From assembly GCA_026225945.1 (NCBI GenBank), contig JAMJFZ010002567.1, forward strand, positions 22,002 through 86,001: a DNA stretch of 64,000 nucleotides. The letters run 5' to 3'. Of this stretch, positions 58,101 through 64,000 are shown piece after piece (the first letter of the stretch is position 1; each line of letters begins with the position of its first letter). This DNA comes from Cricetomys ansorgei (lineage: Eukaryota; Chordata; Mammalia; Rodentia; Nesomyidae). Made by a program: the position numbers and the translations under genes. Under the pieces are notes generated by a model that saw only the letters and a list, made by a program, of their open reading frames with translations, made no database searches and was not told where the DNA came from.

Positions 58101-60683
58101 CTTTGGGTTTGAGCTCACTGTGAATTGGGTTATCTCGGTAGTATAAAATACGAAGCTTATACAAACTTTATTTTCTTTGTGACTGTTTATTATATTTTCA
58201 GGTTCTGAACTCTTTTAAGCCTTATTCCTTTTTCCTATTGCTGTCTCCCACAATGCTAGGTGACGGCAGATGTGTCTGTCCACAGCAAACACTGCTTTCC
58301 TGCTACCAACAACACATCTCCTGGATTATATTATCCTCCCATAAGGAAGAAAAACTAGAAAACTTGTACTGAAATCCTGTTGGGATTTTCTCCTAGCTTT
58401 TATTAGTTATTTTTCTCACTTCATCCAGCTCTCAACATATTACTGTCGAGAGAGGCGGTGGGGGGACTTTATAACAGTAGAGGTTGGATTTTAAAGGGAG
58501 GTGGGGTTATTATTTTTTATTTTACTCTAAATTCCATTAGATAAACATAAAGTACTAATCAATATTATTAAACAATAAACAATTAAACAATAGCCTGCTT
58601 TAAAAAAACAGGTGATACTTTGGGTAAGGTAGTCTGAAAATGAGAAGTTTTTTGCCTAACCTAACCAAGAGGCCCAAAATGACCTTTACGAAACATCCCC
58701 TTTCATTGCATTGCGCGAGGCAAGGGAGTCCTAAGAGATCTGAATTCATCATTTGCACCTTAAAGAAACTATTGGTGATGTTGGTAAATGAGATGGTAGG
58801 GCTGAGGGGAGGTGTTGTTTCTTTCATGAGGCCAAAAGACATCTGATCTCGAACAGTTTTGATTTGTGCTTTTCAGTTATATGGATTCTTTTTGGGGATA
58901 TATGACTGGAATTCCAAGATGAAAATCTTCCAGATAGAAGATTTGGAGTCTGTAGGTCAAAAATAGACTGAAAACACAAATAAAAAAAAAATCCAACAAA
59001 TTCCATTGATACATATGATGGTTAATTAACAAAACAAAAACATTGTAATACAATCATCTCCTTACTTCTCAGTCATGGCTGCTGAGACTCTAACTCTAAA
59101 AGGTAAGGTTAACTGTGGCTTTCAGCATTTGCTTCAAGTGCATTCTTACTACCTAGTCAGCACATTTTGATCAGTGAAATGGTGGCAGGATCTATTTTTA
59201 AGAAACTACTGAAAAAAACGTGTGTGATGGAGAGAAGGAAAACGAACTTTGAGCCCCAAAAAATAATCTTCAGGAGATATAAAAGTGGCAAAAAAAATCA
59301 GAGAATATGATTCCATTTATGTCAGATCATTAAGAGGTACTGTGTAGTATTTATTTTACACAATAAAGACTCATTTAGCTACTTTTATTAGAAAAATAAA
59401 TAGCAGTATTCTATGTGCTGCTGTAACTTCCATCTTCTAGGTAAAGAGCATGAGAGCTACTTGCCCAGAATTAACAGAAGGTTCCGGGAGCACAGTCCAG
59501 GAGCTGTGTCTCTCACGGCTCCCTTTCTAACCATGTAGATCATGGTCCATCTGCAGCTTAAATGTCTAACTTTGTCCGGAGGGAACAGCCTTATGTCTAC
59601 TTGGCCCTCATTTTATACAGGTTATGATGGCTATCCCTTCTGTCTTCTTACCTTATACTCAATACCTCACCCCAAGAAGATTAGACATGAAAATACTTTT
59701 CCCAAAGAATTGAACACTGCATCTCAGGCAGCCTTTCAAAGTTGTATGTAGGAGAGACACAGCACAGAAGACCAAGGGCCGAGAGACTTCACGTGAATAC
59801 TCACTCTGAGAACAGGACCGACCAACCAGTAACAAAGCCAGGGTCCCTGCTGAACCATAGCAAGGCCATTATAACGAAGATTACCAAGGTGATGATTTCT
59901 TGATACCTGTAGAAAAATCCTCTGCTGTCAATTCTTATTTTCCAGACGTTTGTGAAAGACTCTGAGTTGTCGTCAAGTGTAAGCTTAACACGCAGTGGGA
60001 GCTCAGTGTGTGCTCTTATTTGGAGGGCCCTGGTGCTCTCAGGAAAGGCCCTTTCTCCTCCTCAGTTTACCTGGGTCTCGCTTTTGTTTTGCTACCTAGC
60101 AAATTTCTGTTGGGCGGTGCTACAAATTCTATTTTATTGACTTGTGAGCTTTGCTGGTTTGTGGTTTTAGTCAAGTGTTATAAGTTCCTTGATGACAAGT
60201 ATGTGATTCTTTTCAAGGGCTGCTTGTATTTGTTTGTGTGGGTTTGCATGCATGTAAGTGTGTGTGTAAGTGTGTGGTCTGTATGTAAGTGTGTGGTGTG
60301 TGTGTGAGTTGAGTGTGTGTGTGTGTAAGTGTGTATGGTGTGTAAGTGTGTGGTGCGTGAGTTGAGTGTTTGTGTGTAAATGTGTGTAGTGTGTATAAGT
60401 GTGTGTGTGATGTGTGTGAGTTGAGTGTGTGTGTGTATGGTGTGTATAAGTGTGTGTATGTGTGTAAGTGTGTGTGGGAATGTGTGTGTATGGTGTGTGT
60501 GTAAGTGTGTGTATGGTGTGTAAGTATGTGTGGTGTGTAAGTGTGTGTGTGTGTGTGTGTGTGTGTGCTCATGTTTAGGTTTACCTCATTCGTCCAAGTT
60601 TTTCATATTCTTGCTTGATCACCTCAGCACAAGCCTTTTCTTTGAGTGTTTTGGTTTTGCCACATTTGAACATCTCCTTAAAG
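45965..60683 (-). CDS. Slc13a1: Slc13a1, sodium-sulfate cotransporter NaS1, 3' half of the gene (seven coding exons)
   Basis: The gene encodes an apical membrane transporter that moves sulfate with sodium in kidney proximal tubule and intestine (family knowledge). Seven minus-strand segments join in frame: 60683-60585, 59906-59805, 56713-56607, 55105-54996, 49719-49558, 47908-47771 and 46102-45965. They total 856 coding bases, about 284 residues, against about 595 for the whole protein. Every junction is GT-AG and the phases match (2, 2, 1, 0, 0, 0). The translated pieces follow the known NaS1 order without a gap: cytoplasmic linker, transmembrane helix, second half of the DASS fold, extracellular C-terminus. 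The end NQTMP resembles NaS1 rather than the other SLC13 members. No stop, frameshift or broken splice site was seen, so the gene looks functional. I found no earlier exon between 60684 and 64000. The known gene has 15 exons, so these would be exons 9-15. Confidence 0.95.
46959..46998 (+). repeat. Alternating (CG)n/(CA)n tract
   Basis: CGCACGCACGCG runs into GCGCGCGCAC and a CA run, an unbroken purine-pyrimidine alternation of about 35-40 bases. A shorter CA tract precedes it at about 46922. Confidence 0.9.
47247..47359 (+). repeat. 47-bp tandem repeat, 2.4 copies
   Basis: Units start at 47247, 47294 and 47341 with AGACCCTACAGGTGTTAG. The first two are identical over 47 bases; the third stops after 19. 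Each full unit contains TACAGGT, eight bases, then ACCTGTA, a small inverted repeat. Confidence 0.95.
47771..47908 (-). CDS. Slc13a1: Slc13a1 exon (probably exon 14), sodium-sulfate symporter signature
   Basis: A 138-base exon of 46 codons (phase 0 on both sides) lies between acceptor CCCAACAG and donor GTAAGT. It begins AEAIRVNPLLILLPATLC and contains TSFAFLLPVANPPNAIVF. The latter fits the PROSITE sodium/sulfate symporter signature, S-x2-F-x2-P-[LIVM]-[GSA]-x3-N-x-[LIVM]-V. The exon ends GHLKVIDM. It is relatively GC-rich with several CpGs compared with its flanks, as expected for conserved coding sequence. Confidence 0.97.
47909..49557 (-). other. Slc13a1: Intron of Slc13a1 with a homopurine tract
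   Basis: 1649-base intron. Apart from the GGGAGA-rich tract at 48528-48609, it is unique sequence with nothing recognisable. The ORFs over the purine tract are low-complexity artefacts. Confidence 0.75.
48528..48609 (+). repeat. (GGGAGA)n homopurine tract
   Basis: About 80 bases of almost pure purine on the plus strand built from GGGAGA and GGAGGG units. The Slc13a1 transcript carries the pyrimidine complement. Runs of three or more G recur every few bases. Confidence 0.95.
49558..49719 (-). CDS. Slc13a1: Slc13a1 exon (probably exon 13), second sodium-site motif
   Basis: A 162-base exon of exactly 54 codons (phase 0 on both sides) runs from TTTTTTTAG to donor GTGAGT. It contains the helix PVWLIILISSLIVTSLT followed by EVASNPATITILLPIL. 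The S-N-P triplet is the NaS1 version of the second SNT motif, which in the bacterial homologue VcINDY helps form the second sodium site and contacts the substrate. All residues of the motif are present, which argues for a working transporter. Confidence 0.97.
51110..51440. repeat. SINE-like rodent repeat with TG-rich head (B3/B4 type)
   Basis: A TG-rich start, GGAAGTCTGAGGTTGAT, CCTAGATTGCTCTTCATGC, and an end ATTTTAACCAGTGAGTCAT follow the order of a common rodent SINE-derived unit. That unit ends in a form of TTAACCACTGAGCCATCT. Strongly diverged; family name uncertain. Confidence 0.5.
51880..52105 (-). mobile_element. L1-derived fragment
   Basis: CCCTCTCTCC, CTTTAATTATTAGTG, then GGGCTGACCCTTGGTATTAG resembles the widespread rodent L1 segment containing GGCTGACCATTTGGTATTGG, reverse strand. 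Boundaries are approximate. Confidence 0.55.
54140..54325 (-). mobile_element. L1-derived fragment
   Basis: CCTCCCTCCCC followed by TTCTTTAATTATGCGTTAC and TATATACACAGGTGCATA is the pattern of the reverse complement of rodent L1 3' sequence. The same layout occurs at 51880-52105. Diverged; boundaries approximate. Confidence 0.5.
54996..55105 (-). CDS. Slc13a1: Slc13a1 exon (probably exon 12), re-entrant hairpin
   Basis: A 110-base exon lies between acceptor TTTTGCAG and donor GTAATG. Its first two bases TG complete the Val codon, and it ends in phase 0 after Cys-Gln. It reads ITWKEFQSFMPWDIAI, then LVGGGFALADGC. The W-x-x-x-x-x-x-MPWDI and GGGFALA elements are hallmarks of the second inverted repeat of DASS transporters, forming the re-entrant hairpin that approaches the substrate site (family knowledge). 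The intron on its 3' side is the largest in the window, about 5.3 kb. Confidence 0.96.
55106..56606 (-). other. Slc13a1: Intron of Slc13a1
   Basis: 1501-base intron. A part around 55250-55565 looks like a decayed LTR: it has an ATAAA-containing stretch near 55460 and an end resembling an LTR/leader junction. The rest is unique sequence with nothing further seen. Confidence 0.6.
56607..56713 (-). CDS. Slc13a1: Slc13a1 exon (probably exon 11), transmembrane helix
   Basis: A 107-base exon lies between acceptor TTTTTCAG and donor GTTAAG. The first base A completes the Glu codon, and the final G opens a Val codon. It reads YPGFVTDSTVALVAGLLFF and then IIPAKILTKTT. This is the DSTVAL helix shared by SLC13 members, followed by a polar loop that tolerates variation. 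The donor has T at +3 (GTTAAG) and is the weakest splice site of the set. Confidence 0.95.
56714..59804 (-). other. Slc13a1: Intron of Slc13a1
   Basis: 3091-base intron of mainly unique AT-rich sequence. I recognised no SINE, L1 end or LTR in it. ORFs here are short and unremarkable. Confidence 0.65.
59805..59906 (-). CDS. Slc13a1: Slc13a1 exon (probably exon 10), transmembrane helix
   Basis: A 102-base exon lies between acceptor TTCTACAG and donor GTGAGT. The first base completes the Arg codon of the preceding exon, and the exon ends with GA of a Glu codon. It reads YQEIITLVIFVIMALLWFS, then RDPGFVTGW. This is one hydrophobic helix followed by the conserved RDPGF-x-x-GW segment of SLC13 proteins, where the chain turns before the next helix. 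Donor and acceptor are both strong matches to consensus. Confidence 0.95.
59907..60584 (-). other. Slc13a1: Short intron of Slc13a1 half made of CA repeat
   Basis: 678-base intron with donor GTAAAC and acceptor TTCTACAG. About 330 of its bases are an imperfect TG repeat on the plus strand (60238-60567), so the transcript carries CA repeats right after the donor. Confidence 0.85.
60238..60567 (+). repeat. Long imperfect (TG)n microsatellite in a Slc13a1 intron
   Basis: About 330 bases of TGTG runs broken by TAAG, TATGG, TGGTG and GAGTTGAG interruptions, including several GTGTGAGTTGAGTG blocks. It is longest and purest at its 60541-60567 end, next to the splice donor. ORFs reading Thr-His repeats come from it and are not genes. 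Confidence 0.95.
60585..60683 (-). CDS. Slc13a1: Slc13a1 exon (probably exon 9), cytoplasmic linker
   Basis: A 99-base exon starts after CTCTTTCAG and ends AATGAG before GTAAAC. It begins with the last base of a codon from the upstream exon and ends with two bases of an Arg codon. It encodes about 32 residues, FKEMFKCGKTKT at the start and IKQEYEKLG near the end. This charged, lysine-rich stretch matches the intracellular loop that follows the first structural half of NaS1. It is the 5'-most exon in the window. Its donor is followed at intron position +18 by a long CA repeat (plus-strand TG), which is unusual and is treated as a finding. Confidence 0.94.
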
Positions 60684-63600
60684 CTGAAAGAGATAAATAG
60701 AGCTGTAGAGTCAGAAAATCACCCCACTACCCTTCCTCATGGAAGACATTTTGTAACAGCTTTCTAAAATGTGATTCTCTGCGGACACCAAGAATCTATT
60801 GCCTCCTTCGTTGACTTTCCTTCTCTGCTTTCTGTCTTGCTCACTTCTAGGCATCTAATTTTTTCTTTGCTTCCCATGACATTGTCTTTCCACCTCTTCC
60901 CTCTTAAAGATCTTTTGTACTACTCAAATGTTTCCATGTGCCACCTGTCTTTATCACTCTCTATTCAATGATGTATACATATGTAATATATATCCTTGAT
61001 AATTATATTACATTTAAGTATATCTATTTATTTGCATTGTGGTTGCTAATTACTGTGCATATGCGAGTTTTGCCCCATTATGTAGACATGGAGGGCAGTG
61101 TCAGGAGAATAGCATGGGTGTTCTCTTCGACCAGTGCCTAACCACTGGCATACAGAGTAAGGACTGGGCTCACCTACTCCACAGCATCTCTGACAATTTT
61201 ATGACACTGTCAGATCCACCGATTCTCACAAAGATGTTCAAGAGTTAGATACCGGGGGCATGGAAGCCAAAATACTGATCTTAGACTTCAAACTAAGCTA
61301 CTCAAAGAGGTAAAAACAACTCTAGTCCATCATTTTCCTGTGAGGGTCTTGCCCCCGCCACTACCTTCTAGTGCTTCGGCCAGTCAGAGCCCTTCACTAA
61401 ATACCACTCCTTTGTCCTTCGCTGCCTGTGTTTGTAGCCTCTTGTCACTCTGATTATTCTTTTTTTTTTTCTCAAAGTCTGGAGTTTTTAAGACTCTGTA
61501 CAACTTTTTGTGGGACATTACTCCAGGTGTAATATTTTAAAAATCCCTTTGGAGGAAGAATCAAATGGGGAAATAGATTCTCAGGGATTGTCTCTTCAAA
61601 TGATTGTGAATCTCTCAGTTAGGTCCTTGCGCCCGTGCAGTAAAGACAGAAACAATGTGTTCTAAAGTTGCAGTTAAGAAGAGAGTGAAAATGAAGAACG
61701 CACAGTGAGGAAGGAATTATCAGTTTGTTTGCACTTGGTCATAACCAGCATAGGTAGCTTGCGCTCAGTCTTCATTTTTTCATATGACTTTGTTACAACA
61801 CATTGTTCCATGCTTCCTTTTGAAGAAGCAGAACTTTCTTGATTCTGTTTGTTTGTTTCTTTGTTTGTCTGAGACAGGATCTCTCTACATAGTCCTGGCT
61901 GTTCCGGGACAGTTTCTCTTCTGGAACTCACTCTGTAGACCAGGCTGGCCCCAAACTCACAGAGATCTGCTTGCCTCTTCCTCCAAGTGCTGGAGGGTTA
62001 AAGGTGTGCACCACCACACCAGGGAAAATAGAGTTTCTTTGATTCTTAAGCAATCCACCGCAGACACTCACTGTTACCATCATGCAAACACGATGACCTC
62101 TGAGTGTAATTAGCTGGCTATTGTTTCCTTTATGATCAGCAAAGGACTACTGAAATTTTCATTTCAATTAAGCTTCTGACCAGTGCCAAACTCAAGTTTT
62201 TATCCCTAGTCACAACATGGATATTATTAGTATTCTAAGACACAAGTCTGAGGACCACTCTGAGAACTTTCTATAGAAGAGAAAACGATAGTCAAAGATT
62301 AAAAATGTACCTTAGAAACTCCTTTTCCCCCCTCTAAGCTGCTTGCACACGTTGTCCCTTCGGCTGCAGACCGTAAACAGTTAGGTCAAGCCCAATTTGC
62401 TCTGCTGCAAATGAAGGTTAATATCTGACAAGGGAACCAATGAAGCTTATGAGGATGTGTCAACCTCTCCATTGAAATAAATACAAAGGACTGATGGCCG
62501 AGCACCTTGTATGTTTGGGGTTGTTTATAATGAGTGCGTTAACTGTGCTAACAGTGCTACCCTAATCAGAATGTATGATAGCCTTCCAGGGGAGTGGCAG
62601 GTAATTACTGTTTGTCCGTCTAGGGCCTTTAGAAGTAAACACCCTGACAAACTGAAAAATTAGCTGGAACTTGACACTGCCATGTCTAACCAGTAGCGGA
62701 CAGCAAGAGGACTGTTTAAATACAATGCTGATCATGATTTATGGACTTCCCTACTGAGTGCATTTCACAGGGTTTTTTGCTTCCTCACTGGGAGTGTGTT
62801 CTAATACTCCAGCCCTTATCTTCTGAGGTTTTCTTTTTTCTTTTTTCATTCTCAGTGACTCTGTATGAAAATCACGTTGGAGGTTGCATATGCATTTGCT
62901 TAAAGTCATTAAAAGTAGCAACAAAGAATGAAAAGAGCTGGTCATTGGACAATGCGTCCATGTCCATTGGCTTGGGGTTCCTTCTCCCTGTTCCCAGCCT
63001 TGTCACCTGTACAACTGAAGCACCCCTGCCAAAAGCTTGGATTTCCTGGGAGGGGCTCTTAGTATGCAGCTGACCCGCCATGCTGAAGGCCACCTGCTGA
63101 AGTCAGTGACATTCCGCACATTTGCTGGGGCAGGAGGACTGCCGCATGCTGCTCCCACAATCTGGATAGAACGTTTTTTTTTTAAAAACCATCAGTGCCA
63201 TCTTCCAACTACTAGCACAATTGGAGAGTTATAGAAACAAAACAGGATGAAAGATAGAGAAGAGGGGGACATGTTGGTTATTACCTTACTAGATCTGGAA
63301 ACTATGGCGGCGGGTAAGACACCGCAACCTACTGCACTGTGTCGCTTTTCAAAAGAAGACGTAGCAGCTGATTTGCTTTCTCTGACTTAGAGAGTGATAC
63401 GCTGTTTGATTCACAGGTCCTTGAAATTATTTCAGTTACACTATAAAAGTGAATGTTAAATACTTTATGAGGTAGGAAACGTTTTTCATGATTTGTGATA
63501 TGTCTAATTCCTAACGGTGTATTCAATGAGTTGGAAGCACAAGATGTGCTTTAGAGCTCGCTGACTAGCCCTTTGTGACTTTCATGGTGAGTGTCCTCTT

Positions 63601-64000
63601 GGTCATGCAGCTACCCAGTGCTTATTAAATAAACCACCAGCTTCTACCCTTGAAAAGCTGAATGCTGGAATTCTCTTGGGAATACAGAATTTGGCATCTT
63701 TGCGGCATTGGCGGTTCTTTACTAACCAATGTATTTTATTTTGGTGGCTGCGTGTTCAATTCGGACTCTTGAAGGTTGACATCATGATACTGGAAGCGAT
63801 CTCATCAAATTTATAGATGAATCCTGTTGTTCACAGTGGAAGATACTGAGACAGATCGTTGGCGGGATTTGCAGAGATTACTAATTTGTCCTGTGAGAAA
63901 CTGGTGTTACTTCTTGTGATGGTTTGAGTAATAATGGCCTCGTAGGCTCATATCTTTGAATGCTTAGTTGCCAGGGACTATAACTCTTTGAAAGGACTAG
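60684..64000 (-). other. Slc13a1: Part of an upstream Slc13a1 intron
   Basis: The sequence upstream of the first visible exon should be the intron leading to the exon encoding the helix before the cytoplasmic linker. I looked for that helix on the minus strand and did not find it. The stretch holds one antisense B1 (61850-62025) and is otherwise unique. Confidence 0.7.
61850..62025 (-). repeat. B1 SINE (antisense to the window, same strand as Slc13a1)
   Basis: On the plus strand it reads GAGACAGGATCTCTCTAC, then ACTCTGTAGACCAGGCTGGC and AAACTCACAGAGATCTGC, the reverse complement of B1. A TTTG-rich head represents its A-rich tail. The 5' end of the element lies near 62025. Confidence 0.9.

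Noticed and set aside
60213..60572. 119-codon His-Thr ORF on the minus strand
   Set aside because: It lies inside a Slc13a1 intron and comes from the CA repeat.
1..64000. CRISPR array, operon, or bacterial or phage system
   Set aside because: The DNA is mammalian, with SINEs, L1s and a spliced gene. Regularly spaced repeats here are microsatellites or short tandem duplications.
60684..64000. Possible further Slc13a1 exon upstream
   Set aside because: I looked on the minus strand for the helix that precedes the FKEMFK linker and found no matching sequence with splice sites.

Overview
The window is nuclear DNA of a muroid rodent. Three things show this: B1-type SINEs with intact A-tails, several L1 3' ends of the rodent Lx type, and MaLR-like LTRs. 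The B1 copies read GATCTCTGTGAGTT in the middle, unlike the usual Mus form, so a cricetid (hamster, vole, deer mouse) or another non-Mus muroid is more likely than house mouse. That is inference; the species cannot be fixed from the sequence.

Only one protein-coding gene is visible. Between 45.6 and 60.7 kb the minus strand carries the last seven exons of Slc13a1, the renal and intestinal sodium-sulfate cotransporter NaS1 (SLC13/DASS family). All joins keep frame, all introns are GT-AG, and the chain ends in a TGA followed by a 3' UTR of about 390 bases with an AATAAA. The exons encode about 284 of the roughly 595 residues. They cover the second half of the transporter, including the second SNP/SNT-type sodium-site motif and the PROSITE sodium-sulfate symporter signature. 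The earlier exons must lie beyond position 64000.

Positions 1 to about 45500 form a gene-free flank downstream of Slc13a1. In mouse and human the next gene on that side is a bitter-taste receptor about 100 kb away, so this fits. It is filled with L1 3' ends (9.4-10.4, 14.0-16.1, 27.1-29.0, 32.7-33.7, 38.4, 42.4-43.2 kb), ERV material (solo LTRs at 9.7 and 33.3 kb, a related LTR at 38.8-39.1 kb, an LTR with adjoining retroviral interior at 43.2-44.6 kb), MaLR-like LTRs, B1/B4 SINEs and many microsatellites. One unique AT-rich block at 30.5-30.8 kb holds a cluster of octamer (POU) motifs and may be an enhancer.

The introns contain features that could matter for the transcript: a long CA/TG repeat starting 18 bases inside the intron after the 60585-60683 exon, a homopurine tract at 48.5 kb, and a 47-bp tandem repeat and a Z-DNA-type tract in the last intron. 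Nothing in the window looks like a new multi-gene system. The value lies in the gene structure, the nested transposon insertions with exact target-site duplications, and a few candidate regulatory elements.
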